Below, in pieces: positions 25,172 through 34,928 of a DNA stretch of 64,000 bases. This stretch comes from Alkalithermobacter thermoalcaliphilus JW-YL-7 = DSM 7308 (GTDB taxonomy: Bacteria; Bacillota; Clostridia; Peptostreptococcales; Peptostreptococcaceae). The notes under the pieces were generated by a model, which saw only the letters and a program-made list of their open reading frames with translations, was not told the origin of the DNA and did not search any database. A program made the translations under genes and the position numbers. Positions within the stretch are counted from its first letter, which is position 1. The number at the start of each line of letters is the position of its first letter. The stretch covers positions 1,586,421 to 1,650,420 of the forward strand of contig LSFY01000001.1 in NCBI GenBank assembly GCA_001584565.1, read 5' to 3'.

Positions 25172-26215
25172 CTATTTTTCCATAAAATCACAAATTTTTT
25201 TTACAACAACATTGCTAGAGTATTTTTTCGCTCTTTCGATACATTCATATCTCATTTCTGCAATTTGCTTACTCATTTTGGAAAGATCATCTAGTATTGA
25301 GAAAAAACTTTCTAAATCGCCTAACGGAAAAATAAATCCTGTTTTTTTATCTTCAATAATTTCATTAGCCGAATCCCAATTTGATGCTACGACAGGCACC
25401 CCTGCCGTATATGAGTCAATAATCGTACCCGGAATTCCTTCTGTTTTAAATCGCGTTGGAAATAACAGCAAATAATACTTGCTAATTATTTCTACTGATT
25501 TGCTAGGTTCTATGACGCCTCTATACTTAATAGTTTCCGGTAATTTTTTTAATAACTCTTCAAATTCTTTTTTATAACTACTCTCAATCGGACCATAAAG
25601 ATCCAATGTGTAAATGGTGTTATTATATTTAGAATTAATTCTCATGACGGTATCGATCGCATCTTCTACACCTTTTTCTTTCATGATTCTAGAAAAAATA
25701 CATAACTTATATGGTTTTGAATAGTTTTCAACAATTGAAATTTCGTCATTAAACTCTAACTTCTTGAAATTAGATATTACTTGAACATTTGTTAATCCTC
25801 TTACATTAAGCTGGTTAAGCATCACATTCGTCTCAACAAAAATATTATTAAAAAGGCGAAGAAATGTAATCAACCATTTATTTCGTTCAACAAGATTAGG
25901 CAACCATCCCCCTATCACGCAGTAATGTATTTTTTTCTTGTAGAATTTATTCATCACAGAAAATAATGGAACGAATATTTTTACTCCGTTATGAGCAGGA
26001 AGGATTATCAAATTTTCACTTTTTTTCATTAGCAAAATTGATTGGAATATTAGTTTTAAAGGATTCCTTTTCCAATTATGTGTATCTACATAACACACTT
26101 CTTCTTCTCCAAGTATAATCCTAAGTTCTTCTATTAATTCTTTAGTCTTGACAGTCTGTCCATTTACAAGGGATTTCCCTATACCAATATGTCCACATAC
26201 TCCTACCTTATACAT
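25172..26215 (-). CDS. Glycosyltransferase (GT4-like)
   Basis: The 347-residue protein (ATG behind GGAGGTG) starts MYKVGVCGHIGIGKSLVNGQ, with a glycine-rich first loop, and has a GT1-type C-terminal domain (KLCIFSRIMKEKGVEDAI about 170, YRGVIEP, YLLLFPTRFKTEGIPGTIID, GVPVVASNWDSANEII). The EGIPGTIID element is the usual donor-binding motif. It lies 68 bases upstream of the next GT4 gene in the same direction. Sugar specificity unknown. Confidence 0.87.
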   Translation of the reverse strand: MYKVGVCGHIGIGKSLVNGQTVKTKELIEELRIILGEEEVCYVDTHNWKRNPLKLIFQSILLMKKSENLIILPAHNGVKIFVPLFSVMNKFYKKKIHYCVIGGWLPNLVERNKWLITFLRLFNNIFVETNVMLNQLNVRGLTNVQVISNFKKLEFNDEISIVENYSKPYKLCIFSRIMKEKGVEDAIDTVMRINSKYNNTIYTLDLYGPIESSYKKEFEELLKKLPETIKYRGVIEPSKSVEIISKYYLLLFPTRFKTEGIPGTIIDSYTAGVPVVASNWDSANEIIEDKKTGFIFPLGDLESFFSILDDLSKMSKQIAEMRYECIERAKKYSSNVVVKKICDFMEK

Positions 26216-26251
26216 ATAGCACCTCCAAATTGTAAGGACTATCTATTATAA

Positions 26252-27417
26252 TTAATCCCTACTAAACAAATCTCTTGTATAGACCTTGTCCACTACATCT
26301 TTAATCTCATCAGATAATCTATTTGCAACAATAACATCTGAAATTTGCTTAAATTCATCAAAATCTTTTATCACTCTTGAGTGGTAGAATCCATCCTCTT
26401 TCAGAGCTGGTTCATATACTACAACCTCAATACCTTTAGCTTTAATACGCTTCATAACTCCTTGGATTGCAGACTGTCTAAAATTATCAGAATCCATCTT
26501 CATCGTAAGTCTGTAGATACCTACTATCCTTGGGTTTCTCTTCAATATCATCTCAGCAATATGATCTTTTCTGGTTCTATTTGCATCAACTACCGCCGTC
26601 ATTATGTTTTGAGGGATATTCTGGTAATTGGCTAAGAGTTGTTTAGTATCCTTGGGTAAACAGTATCCACCATATCCAAATGATGGGTTATTATAATGAT
26701 TTCCAATACGCGGATCCAGTCCAACGCCTTCTATAATTTGCTGAGTATTAAGCCCTCGCACTTCAGCATAAGAATCAAGCTCATTGAAATATGCCACACG
26801 AAGCGCAAGATAAGTATTGGCGAAAAGTTTAATTGCTTCTGCTTCTGTTGAATCTGTAAATAATACTGGTACATCCTTTCCAATTGCACCTTCTAAAAGT
26901 AAATTAGCAAATTTCTCCGCTCTCTCTGACTGTTCTCCGACAACTATTCTTGAAGGATATAGGTTATCATGTAAAGCTTTTCCTTCCCTTAAAAATTCTG
27001 GTGAGAATATTATATTTTCTGTATTAAACATATTTTTCACTTTTTCTGTATAACCTAATGGTATAGTTGATTTAATAACCATTACTACATCAGGATTAAT
27101 AGATAACACATTTGCAATAACTACTTCTACTGTTCTAGTATTAAAGTAATTCTTTTCTGGATCATAATCTGTTGGAGTAGCAATTATAATATATTCAGCA
27201 TCCTTGTATGCCTTATACGTATCTGTTGTTGCTTTTAAGTTTAATTCTTTGATTGTAAAAATTCCTGTATTTCCTTATCTACAATTGGAGATGTTTTATC
27301 ATTAACCATATCTACTTTTTCTTGAATAATATCTACTGCTACCACTTCGTTATGTTGTGCTAACAAAACAGCTATTGATAAACCTACATAACCCATTCCT
27401 GCAACTGCAATTTTCAT
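26252..27417 (-). pseudogene. ugd: Second UDP-glucose 6-dehydrogenase, frameshifted
   Basis: The ATG at 27415-27417 opens the same Rossmann sequence as the intact copy. Around 27250-27261 one base is missing relative to that copy: the frame reads [10 protein letters not shown] and stops, while the other frame continues [20 protein letters not shown] and then the complete catalytic part ([14 protein letters not shown]). Restoring one base would give 388 residues, exactly the length of the intact ugd. An inner start at 27109 could give a 285-residue fragment lacking the NAD-binding fold. It is likely inactive, unless the base is a sequencing error. Confidence 0.88.
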
Positions 27418-27431
27418 TTTATTCTCGCCCC

Positions 27432-28343
27432 TTATTGTTTACTATATTTTTTTATTTTTTTATATTGTTTGATAAGTTCATAAACACAATCTAATGGTGA
27501 TATTAAAAATACAAGAAATAAGTGCTTTAGAGCAAAAACATATGCTTTACTCCTTTTTCCAACAACTGTCATAACAGCATGATATCTAAACTTAATATAT
27601 TGTTTTTCTCTAAATTTTAATCTATTAAAATATTTTTTCTTTAAGTTATATATTTGTCTTTCATTATTCATTTTATTAGGACCTACAGATATTCGTTCAT
27701 TTTCATGTACATATTGAATTACATCTGCTCTAGGCAAATAACCAATTTTTAATCCTCTTTCAATAGATTTTAACATTAATATAAATTCTTGTCCCACTTT
27801 TGACTTTTCAAAACCACCTATTCTTTTAAGTGAATCCTTTTTATACATATATGTTGTAGTTGGTGTTAAATGATGCATCAAATGTTGTTTTAACAAATCT
27901 TCATTGGACCAATTTTTAATATATGAATGTTCTCTAAAATCTATTAGTTTATCTTTACTATTATGCACTCTAACATTAGTAAAAGACATTTCTAAATCGT
28001 GTTCAATCATAAAAGTGAGCTGTTTTTCTATTTTATAAGGAAGATAAATATCATCATCATCAAGAAAAGTAATATAGTCTCCAGAAGAAAATTTTATACC
28101 TTTATTTCTTGACAATGCACCTCCAATATTTTTTGTATTTTTTATATAAATTACATTAATATTATCTTTATATTTCTCCATAATCTTTTCTGTTTTTAAT
28201 CTATATTCCGATTGTGGAATATTATCATCTACGACTACAACTTCAACATTTTTATATGTTTGATTAAGTACAGAATCTATTGCTCTTTGCAAAAAATCAC
28301 ATCGTTTATATGTTGGTATTATTACACTAACTTTTTTATCCAT
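27432..28343 (-). CDS. Glycosyltransferase family 2
   Basis: I place the start at ATG 28341-28343, eight bases after AAAGGTGG; 303 residues. The N-terminal GT-A domain is plain: [20 protein letters not shown] (residues 4-23), VEVVVVDDN, and the metal-binding DDDD in [15 protein letters not shown]. The C-terminal 80 residues are basic and end with a hydrophobic stretch ([18 protein letters not shown]) that may lie on the membrane. It would add a sugar to the repeat unit; donor unknown. Confidence 0.9.
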   Translation of the reverse strand: MDKKVSVIIPTYKRCDFLQRAIDSVLNQTYKNVEVVVVDDNIPQSEYRLKTEKIMEKYKDNINVIYIKNTKNIGGALSRNKGIKFSSGDYITFLDDDDIYLPYKIEKQLTFMIEHDLEMSFTNVRVHNSKDKLIDFREHSYIKNWSNEDLLKQHLMHHLTPTTTYMYKKDSLKRIGGFEKSKVGQEFILMLKSIERGLKIGYLPRADVIQYVHENERISVGPNKMNNERQIYNLKKKYFNRLKFREKQYIKFRYHAVMTVVGKRSKAYVFALKHLFLVFLISPLDCVYELIKQYKKIKKYSKQ

Positions 28344-28378
28344 TACTATTTCCACCTTTATTATAACCCGATTTTAAT

Positions 28379-28790
28379 CTACCTCGCACCTTCACCAGTT
28401 AATACAATTTTAATTGTTTTAAATATTATTTTCAAATCTAATAATATACTTCTATTTTCTATATAATATAAATCCGCTTCTAGCTTTTCCTTTGGTGTCA
28501 TTTCATAGCCACCATTAACTTGTGCCCAACCTGTTAATCCAGGTTTAACTTTTAATCTATTTATAAATCCTGGAATTTCTTCATTAAATTCGTATGTAAA
28601 ACAAGGTCTTTCTGGCCTTGGGCCAACTATACTCATTTCTCCTTTTAAAACATTTAATAATTGTGGTATTTCATCTATTCTTGTTTTTCTTATAAATGCT
28701 CCTATTTTAGTTACTCTAGGGTCATCTTTATCTGCCCATTTTGCACCATTTTTTCTGCATCTTTGTACATATATCCGAATTTATAAATAA
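28379..28790 (-). pseudogene. Truncated and frameshifted copy of the priming sugar transferase
   Basis: The 3' part (IVGPRPERPCFTYEFNEEIP, then KPGLTGWAQVNGG, ending LTGEGAR) closely matches the intact gene at 29821-30477. Upstream, the frame is broken by a missing A near 28754 (YKFGYMYKDAEK | NGAKWADKDDP), and everything before it is missing, including the membrane helix. The galE stop lies only about 10 bases upstream. It is a relict of a duplication or replacement of the priming transferase. Confidence 0.85.
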
Positions 28791-28800
28791 TGCATCTTCA

Positions 28801-29808
28801 CTAATATCCATTTGGATTATTACTTTGCCATCTCCAAGCATCTGTACACATATCTTCTAAATTCTTTTGTGCTACCCAGCCAAGTTCTCTATTTGCCTTT
28901 GTAGGATCTGCATAACATTTAGCTACATCTCCTGGCCTTCTTTCAGTAATTTTATAAGCTACCTTTTGACCAGTAACCTTTTCGAAAGTATGAACTAAGT
29001 CTAACACACTATATCCATTACCTGTTCCCAAATTGTATGCTTCTATTGCTTTCGAGTTCATTACTTTGTTTAATGCCTTTACATGCCCTTTTGCCAAATC
29101 TACAACATGTATATAATCTCTAACTCCAGTACCGTCGTGAGTATCATAATCATTACCAAAAACTTTAAGTTCATCTAATTTCCCAACTGCAACTTGAGTA
29201 ACATAAGGCATTAGATTGTTTGGAATTCCATTTGGATCTTCTCCAATAAGACCACTTTCATGGGCTCCTATTGGATTAAAGTATCTTAAAAGAGCAATAC
29301 TCCAGTCATTATCTGAAATATATAAATCCCTTAACATCTCTTCTATAAACAACTTAGTCCTTCCATAAGGATTTGTTGCACTAAGTGGAAAATTTTCTGT
29401 TATTGGAACCTTCTCTACATTTCCATAAACAGTAGCTGAAGAACTAAATATTAACTTTTTAACTCCATACTTTTTCATAACTTCACACAAAACAATGGTT
29501 CCTGTAATATTGTTATGATAATACTTTAAAGGAATTTGAACTGATTCACCAACAGCCTTAAGCCCAGCAAAATGTATCACTGCATCAATTTTGTTTTGTT
29601 TAAAAATATTTTCTAATTTATCTCTTTCTAATAAATTAACTTTATAAAACTTTATTTTTTTTCCTGTTATTTTTTCAACCCTTTTAATCGATTCTTCTTT
29701 ACTATTTGAAAGGTCATCAACAACAACTACATCATATCCTAAGTTTAGTAGCTCTACACAAGTATGACTTCCTATATATCCTGCTCCGCCAGTTACTAAT
29801 ACTGCCAA
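28801..29808 (-). CDS. galE: UDP-glucose 4-epimerase
   Basis: The 335-residue enzyme interconverts UDP-glucose and UDP-galactose with bound NAD+. It has VTGGAGYIGSHTCVELL at the N-terminus, the catalytic SSSATVYG and NPYGRTK (Tyr-x-x-x-Lys about 150), and the GalE-type ends FNPIGAHESGLIGEDPNGIP and RRPGDVAKCYAD. Normal length. It lies 12 bases after the priming sugar transferase, which uses UDP-galactose or a related donor. Confidence 0.95.
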   Translation of the reverse strand: MAVLVTGGAGYIGSHTCVELLNLGYDVVVVDDLSNSKEESIKRVEKITGKKIKFYKVNLLERDKLENIFKQNKIDAVIHFAGLKAVGESVQIPLKYYHNNITGTIVLCEVMKKYGVKKLIFSSSATVYGNVEKVPITENFPLSATNPYGRTKLFIEEMLRDLYISDNDWSIALLRYFNPIGAHESGLIGEDPNGIPNNLMPYVTQVAVGKLDELKVFGNDYDTHDGTGVRDYIHVVDLAKGHVKALNKVMNSKAIEAYNLGTGNGYSVLDLVHTFEKVTGQKVAYKITERRPGDVAKCYADPTKANRELGWVAQKNLEDMCTDAWRWQSNNPNGY

Positions 29809-29820
29809 TATACTACCCCC

Positions 29821-30477
29821 TTACCTGGCACCTTCGCCAGTAAATATTATCTTTACTGTCTTTAAAATTATATATATATCTAACATCAGTGATCTATTTC
29901 TTATATAATACATATCAGCTTGAAGTTTTTCCTTTGGTGTCATTTCATATCCACCATTTACTTGTGCCCATCCTGTAAGACCTGGTTTAACAGCAAGCCT
30001 ATTTATAAATCCAGGGATTTCTTCATTAAATTGATAAGTAAAAACAGGTCTTTCTGGTCTTGGTCCTACTATACTCATATCTCCTTTTAGTATATTAAAT
30101 AATTGTGGCAACTCATCTATTCTAGTTTTTCTTATAAAAGAACCTACTTTTGTTACCCTAGGATCATTTTTGCTTGCCCACTTAGCACCATTTTTTTCTG
30201 CATCACTATACATAGATCTTAATTTATATATAGTAAATTTCTTTCCGTTTTTTCCTACTCTTTCTTGTGAATAAATAGGTGAACCTGGAGTTTCCAATAC
30301 TATAAGTATTGAAAAAATAAAAATTATGGGTATGCCTATAACAATACCTATAGTAGACAATACAATATCTATAGCTCTTTTTATTAAATCGTAAATCAAC
30401 GTATCTTCGACATATAAAGTATTATCAAGTGCTACTGCACATTCATCAAAATAAGATTCTATACTTGTTTTTTCCAT
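29821..30477 (-). CDS. Priming sugar-1-phosphate transferase (undecaprenyl-phosphate, WbaP/WcaJ C-domain type)
   Basis: The 218-residue protein is a minimal polyisoprenyl-phosphate sugar-1-phosphate transferase. It has one membrane-re-entrant helix (DIVLSTIGIVIGIPIIFIFS, about 35-55), the basic motif SQERVGKNGKKFTIYKLRSM, then DELPQLFNILKGDMSIVGPR (the Asp-Glu catalytic pair region) and KPGLTGWAQVNGG. It puts the first sugar phosphate on undecaprenyl phosphate at the inner face, starting the repeat unit. The sugar (galactose, glucose or a diamino sugar) is undecided; the FlaA1-like gene upstream would fit a diamino sugar. Confidence 0.92.
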   Translation of the reverse strand: MEKTSIESYFDECAVALDNTLYVEDTLIYDLIKRAIDIVLSTIGIVIGIPIIFIFSILIVLETPGSPIYSQERVGKNGKKFTIYKLRSMYSDAEKNGAKWASKNDPRVTKVGSFIRKTRIDELPQLFNILKGDMSIVGPRPERPVFTYQFNEEIPGFINRLAVKPGLTGWAQVNGGYEMTPKEKLQADMYYIRNRSLMLDIYIILKTVKIIFTGEGAR

Positions 30478-30507
30478 AATGAGTCCCCCTATAATGATTT
30501 GTTTTAT

Positions 30508-32355
30508 CTAAATAACCTTCTTATAGTTTGGAATAATGTTCTTTATAACTATATCCATAAGTTCTAATTCATCTCCATTAGATATACTCTCTAGCATCTG
30601 TATTTTGGTATAAAGCTTTTTTATATCTGTTTCAACTTCAGAGTCTTTTTCTATAAAGATTTCATAATACTCTGTGGTAAATATTGCTTCATCTTTTCTT
30701 GCAGTTTCTTCTTGAAGTTTCTCTCCTGGTCTAAGTCCTGTGAACTTAATTTCAATATCTACATTTGGCTCTAGGCCCGAAAGTTTTATAAGGTCTCTTG
30801 CTAGATCTACTATTTTTACTGGATCTCCCATATCTAGTATAAAGATTTCTCCACCTTTTGCCATTGCTCCTGCTTGTATTACGAGCTGCACAGCTTCTGG
30901 TATTGTCATAAAATACCTTGTAATATCTGGATGTGTTATTGTAACTGGTCCACCTTCAGCTATTTGTTTTTTGAATAGTGGTATAACGCTTCCGTTGCTT
31001 CCTAATACATTTCCAAACCTTACTGCTACAAATTCTGTTTTGCTGTGTTTATTGAGCGTTTGTATTATCATCTCTGCAATTCTCTTTGTAGCTCCCATTA
31101 TGTTTGTTGGGTTAACTGCTTTGTCTGTTGATATAAGTACGAATCTTTTTACGTTGTATTTATCAGAAAGCTCAGCTACATTTAAAGTTCCAAATACGTT
31201 GTTTTTAATAGCTTCTGTTGGATTTGCTTCCATAAGTGGAACGTGTTTATGTGCTGCTGCGTGAAAAACTATGTCAGGATTATATTCTGTAAATATTTGT
31301 TCCATTCTTCTTTTGTCTCTTACAGATGCTATTATTACTTTAAGATTTAGCTTGTCCTGATATTTTCTTATTAGTTCTTGTTGTATGTCATATGCATTGT
31401 TTTCGTATATATCTAGTATTAAAAGCTTTTTAGGGTTAAATCTTGCTATTTGTCTACAAAGTTCTGATCCTATAGATCCTCCGCCACCTGTTACTAAAAC
31501 TACTTGATCTTTTAAGTATCCTGATATTTCTTTTAAGTTAACTTTTATAGGGTCTCTTCCAAGTAAATCTTCTATTTCAACATCTCTTACACTTTGTATA
31601 TTTACTGTTCCATCTATTATTTCGTAAACTCCAGGTAATATCTTTAGTTTGCATTTTGTTTCTTTACATATTTGTATTATTTTTCTTTTTTCTTGTTTGT
31701 CTACAGATGGTATTGCAATTATTATTTCGTCTATGTTTTTCTTTTCGACTATTTCTTTTATCTTTTCTCTATCTCCTAGTACTTCAACTCCGTGTATGAA
31801 TCTTCCTAGTTTTTCTTTGTCGTCATCTATTATTCCAACTGGTATTTTTTTAATTTGAGGATTATTAAACAGTTCTTTTATAACTAGTGTACCGGCAACT
31901 CCTGCCCCTATTACTAAGACTTTAGTTCCTTTTTTAAGAAGGTGTTTTGTTTTTAATGTTCTAATCAATCTATATGAAAATCTAAGTCCTCCGTTTAGTC
32001 CTATCATTATTAAGGTATTTATTATATAAAAGTTTGCTGATAGGTCTAGTTTTTTAAGTTTAAATATCGGGTATATAATTATCATAGTTGTAATTGATGA
32101 GATGACTATTGATAGCATTTCTTCTATACTTGCGTATCTCCAAAGACTTTTGTAGCATCTAAATGTATAAAATATTGCTACTGCAACTATTGTGTATACA
32201 ATAGACCATTGTTTAAAGATTGCTATATATGATGCAGATCTATCAAAATTATATATAAGCTCTAAAGATATTATTGCAGCTAAGTTAAATAGTATTATGT
32301 CAAGTCCTAGGAGTATTATTTGTCTTACTCTTATCTTGTTTATTATCAATCCCAC
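30508..32355 (-). CDS. FlaA1/CapD-type membrane nucleotide-sugar 4,6-dehydratase
   Basis: I choose the GTG at 32353-32355, seven bases after AAGGGGG (615 residues); the longer frame has no ribosome site. Four membrane helices fill residues about 10-125. A first Rossmann-like part (VLVIGAGVAGTLVIKELFN) is followed by the SDR domain with VTGGGGSIGSELCRQIARF (about 280) and STDKAVNPTNIMGATKRIAE, where Met replaces the usual Tyr of YxxxK as known for the FlaA1/PglF group. These enzymes dehydrate UDP-GlcNAc to a 4-keto-6-deoxy sugar, the first step to bacillosamine or FucNAc. It is 31 bases ahead of the priming transferase. Confidence 0.9.
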   Translation of the reverse strand: MGLIINKIRVRQIILLGLDIILFNLAAIISLELIYNFDRSASYIAIFKQWSIVYTIVAVAIFYTFRCYKSLWRYASIEEMLSIVISSITTMIIIYPIFKLKKLDLSANFYIINTLIMIGLNGGLRFSYRLIRTLKTKHLLKKGTKVLVIGAGVAGTLVIKELFNNPQIKKIPVGIIDDDKEKLGRFIHGVEVLGDREKIKEIVEKKNIDEIIIAIPSVDKQEKRKIIQICKETKCKLKILPGVYEIIDGTVNIQSVRDVEIEDLLGRDPIKVNLKEISGYLKDQVVLVTGGGGSIGSELCRQIARFNPKKLLILDIYENNAYDIQQELIRKYQDKLNLKVIIASVRDKRRMEQIFTEYNPDIVFHAAAHKHVPLMEANPTEAIKNNVFGTLNVAELSDKYNVKRFVLISTDKAVNPTNIMGATKRIAEMIIQTLNKHSKTEFVAVRFGNVLGSNGSVIPLFKKQIAEGGPVTITHPDITRYFMTIPEAVQLVIQAGAMAKGGEIFILDMGDPVKIVDLARDLIKLSGLEPNVDIEIKFTGLRPGEKLQEETARKDEAIFTTEYYEIFIEKDSEVETDIKKLYTKIQMLESISNGDELELMDIVIKNIIPNYKKVI

Positions 32356-32538
32356 ATATTTCCCCCTTATACGACAGTATATTTCTTTTTGCCTATACAT
32401 TATAACCCGTTTGGCCTATTTTTTCAATTGAAACTGCCATATATTTTACAATTTTCTTTTTACAATTTTTGAGTGTATTCGACTTTTTTAGTAGTTTATC
32501 TAATGCATGGCAAGGTATGTTTTTTTAGTATATCCATT

Positions 32539-32568
32539 CAAAAAGTCGCTAATATTAGCGACCTTTTT
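32539..32568 (-). terminator. Terminator after the PHP phosphatase gene
   Basis: The perfect palindrome GTCGCTAATATTAGCGAC (32545-32562) followed on the minus strand by TTTTTG overlaps the phosphatase stop. It probably reduces read-through from the regulatory genes (wzz, kinase, phosphatase) into the biosynthetic genes. Confidence 0.85.
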
Positions 32569-33346
32569 TGAATATATTTCTTATCTTTTGAAGCAAATTT
32601 GAATTTGTAGGTATATTAGAGGGTAGTATTTGTATATCCTCGTTTTCTATAACTTTGTTTGGATTTTGGATAAATATTTTGTCTGCGTTTTCTTTTCCTA
32701 TTAAGCTCGACACATATTCATAGCTTTTTTTTAGTTTTGGCGGTCTCTTTGTGCACGAGTGGGCATCAGATGCTACAAAATGAATGCAGTTACCTAAAAG
32801 AAGTTTTTTGCAAAAGTTTTGAATTTCTTTTCCATATTTTCCTTCTATACTGTTTGAGTTTATTTGTATTAACGCGCCTTGCTCTATACACTCTTGTACT
32901 AAAAGTGGATTTTTTATTGTTTTATGATATCTTTCTATATGAGCAAGTATTAAAACAAAATTTCTTATTTTAAATTCATGTATTATATCTTCTATGTTGT
33001 CTGGAAAGTCATCTGGTGGAAATTCTAAAAGAACATATTTGCTGTTGTTTAGTGAATAAAAGTCAAGCTCATCAAGTTTTGATATAAGTTCTTTGCTATA
33101 GTAAATTTCATTTCCTACAAGAACTTGAATATCTATTCCTTTTTCCTTTAATATATGGTTAAATTTTTCTACTCTTTCTTTTAAACTCTCTCCTGTTATA
33201 TAATCTGAGTATAAGTGATAATGGGATGTGTTTATTATTTTTTTTATCCCTTCATTTGATGCAATTTTTGCCATTTCTATAGATTCTTCTATTGATCTTG
33301 ACCCATCATCTACATTGTTTATTATATGGCAGTGAATATCTATCAT
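32555..33346 (-). CDS. PHP-family tyrosine-protein phosphatase (CpsB/YwqE)
   Basis: The 263-residue protein has the PHP metal motif MIDIHCHIINNVDDGSRSIE at the start, and later metal-binding residues in NTSHYH, GNEIYY, LAHIERY and ASDAHS. CpsB/YwqE enzymes remove phosphate from the Tyr cluster of the cognate BY-kinase, here the gene directly upstream, eight bases away. That cycle controls polymer length and export. Normal length. Confidence 0.92.
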   Translation of the reverse strand: MIDIHCHIINNVDDGSRSIEESIEMAKIASNEGIKKIINTSHYHLYSDYITGESLKERVEKFNHILKEKGIDIQVLVGNEIYYSKELISKLDELDFYSLNNSKYVLLEFPPDDFPDNIEDIIHEFKIRNFVLILAHIERYHKTIKNPLLVQECIEQGALIQINSNSIEGKYGKEIQNFCKKLLLGNCIHFVASDAHSCTKRPPKLKKSYEYVSSLIGKENADKIFIQNPNKVIENEDIQILPSNIPTNSNLLQKIRNIFKKGR

Positions 33347-33354
33347 TTTATCAC

Positions 33355-34086
33355 CTATTTTTTCTTTTTAGCTCTTTTTCCTTTTGTATTTTTAGCTCCT
33401 TTTCCTTTTGTATTTTCTTCGTCTTGATAATAATATGCATAGTATCCATAAGCTCTATTTTTTTCTACTTCTAATTTGTTAAGAACTACTCCTAGAATTT
33501 TTGCTCCTACATTTTCTAAAGTTTCTTTGGCTTTTTTTATATGTTCTATTTGAGTTTCTCCACATGATGCTAAAAGTATAACTCCGTCTATAAATGTTGA
33601 AAGTATCGCTGCATCAGATACTATTCCTACTGGTGGTGCATCTATTAATATATATTCATAGTCTTTTTTTAGGTCTTCTACTAACCTCTTCAATTTATTC
33701 GAACTTATAATTTCTGAAGGATTTGGAGGTATTTGTCCACATGTTATTATGTCAAATCCTTCAACTATTCTTTGAATGCAGTCTTTGTAGTCATAGTTAT
33801 TTAGTAGTATATCTGTAATTCCTTTGTTGTTTGTTATATTAAATTTTTTATGGACTGACGGTCTTCTAAAGTCGCAGTCTAAAAGTATAATCTTTTTACC
33901 AAGCTCGGCTAACGAAGCTGCTATATTTGCTATAGTTGTACTTTTCCCTTCAGATTGCCCAGCACTTGTTATTAGTATTGTTTGAAGGTTTTCATCTATA
34001 TTTGAAAACAGTATATTAGTTCTTATATTTCTATATGCTTCAGATATTGGAGATTTTGGATCTTTAAAAACTATTATGTTTTGCAT
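33355..34086 (-). CDS. Tyrosine-protein kinase of the CpsD/CapB (BY-kinase) family
   Basis: The 243-residue protein has Walker A SAGQSEGKST (about residue 40), Walker A' ILLDCDFRRP and Walker B YILIDAPP. The C-terminal Tyr cluster (RAYGYYAYYYQD) is the autophosphorylation site, followed by an unusual basic tail with two 8-residue repeats (NTKGKGAK, NTKGKRAK). With its membrane activator (Wzz-like, next gene) it forms a split BY-kinase that controls polysaccharide assembly. Eight to ten bases separate it from each neighbour. Confidence 0.92.
   Translation of the reverse strand: MQNIIVFKDPKSPISEAYRNIRTNILFSNIDENLQTILITSAGQSEGKSTTIANIAASLAELGKKIILLDCDFRRPSVHKKFNITNNKGITDILLNNYDYKDCIQRIVEGFDIITCGQIPPNPSEIISSNKLKRLVEDLKKDYEYILIDAPPVGIVSDAAILSTFIDGVILLASCGETQIEHIKKAKETLENVGAKILGVVLNKLEVEKNRAYGYYAYYYQDEENTKGKGAKNTKGKRAKKKK
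33366..33413 (-). repeat. Two tandem 24-bp units in the kinase tail
   Basis: Two direct copies differing at one base or so encode the 8-residue repeat N-T-K-G-K-x-A-K at the very C-terminus of the tyrosine kinase. Unit number could change by slippage without moving the frame. Confidence 0.8.
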
Positions 34087-34096
34087 ATTTTCACCT

Positions 34097-34774
34097 CTAC
34101 ATTTTTAATTCCTTATTTAGTGGTATCACTCCTATCACAGGAAGATCTAAGTGATTTTCTATATCTTTTGGCGTCTTTATAGTATTATCTAAATACTCTA
34201 TTAAAAATGCTATAAATACTCCTAACATTATTCCTAAAACAAAAGCTATTGCTATATTAAGGCTTCTTTTAGGTTTAATTGGATTTTTAGGAAGTTTTGC
34301 TGTATCTATTATTTGAACATTCTCTATGTTCATTATTCTAGTAACTTCGTCTATGAAGTTTTTAGCTGTAGTATTTGCTATTTTAGTTATTAAAGCTGGA
34401 TCATTTCCAGATACAGTTATTCTCATTATTTGTGTATCTTTAACTGGCGTTACTTTTATATTTCCTTGAAGTTGTTCATATGTGTTTTCAAGTTTTAGAT
34501 CTTTTATAGTTTTTTCAAGTACTGCTCTTGATTTTACTATCTCTCCATATGTTGAAACTAATCTTTGATTTAGCATTATATCGTTGTGATTTATTCTATC
34601 CTCTTCATAGGCTTTATTTACTATAAGGGTTGTGCTTGTTTCATATTGTGGCTTTAGTATAAAATAGCTAACTAAAGCACTTATAATTACAGCTATTACT
34701 GTAATTATGCTTATCATTCCTATTCTTTTTCTTAAAATATAGAGTAGCTCCCTTAATTCTATTTGTTCTTCCAT
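34097..34774 (-). CDS. Wzz/CpsC-type chain-length regulator and kinase activator
   Basis: The 225-residue protein has two membrane helices (about 20-40 and 178-200) flanking an outside coiled region with YETSTTLIVNKAYEE and the Pro-rich KLPKNPIKPKRSLNIAIAFV motif just before TM2, typical of Wzz/CapA proteins. The short end after TM2 (TIKTPKDIENHLDLPVIGVI) is the part that would activate the kinase encoded next. It starts the minus-strand polysaccharide transcript, with the LCP gene divergent. Confidence 0.92.
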   Translation of the reverse strand: MEEQIELRELLYILRKRIGMISIITVIAVIISALVSYFILKPQYETSTTLIVNKAYEEDRINHNDIMLNQRLVSTYGEIVKSRAVLEKTIKDLKLENTYEQLQGNIKVTPVKDTQIMRITVSGNDPALITKIANTTAKNFIDEVTRIMNIENVQIIDTAKLPKNPIKPKRSLNIAIAFVLGIMLGVFIAFLIEYLDNTIKTPKDIENHLDLPVIGVIPLNKELKM

Positions 34775-34928
34775 GTTTTCATCCTCCTATGACTAAACTT
34801 TAAATATACTAAATACCATCTTACAATATTTTGCATATTCTTTCAATAATTTCAATAAAATCTATTTATATCTTCTGATAAATATGGTACTATACTGTAA
34901 AAATATAATGTAAAAAGGAGGAAATATC

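Noticed and set aside
30740-31264. A 174-codon plus-strand ORF opposite the FlaA1/CapD-like gene
   Set aside because: It lies fully inside a well-supported minus-strand enzyme gene and has shadow-type composition (Ser, Ile, Thr, Pro).
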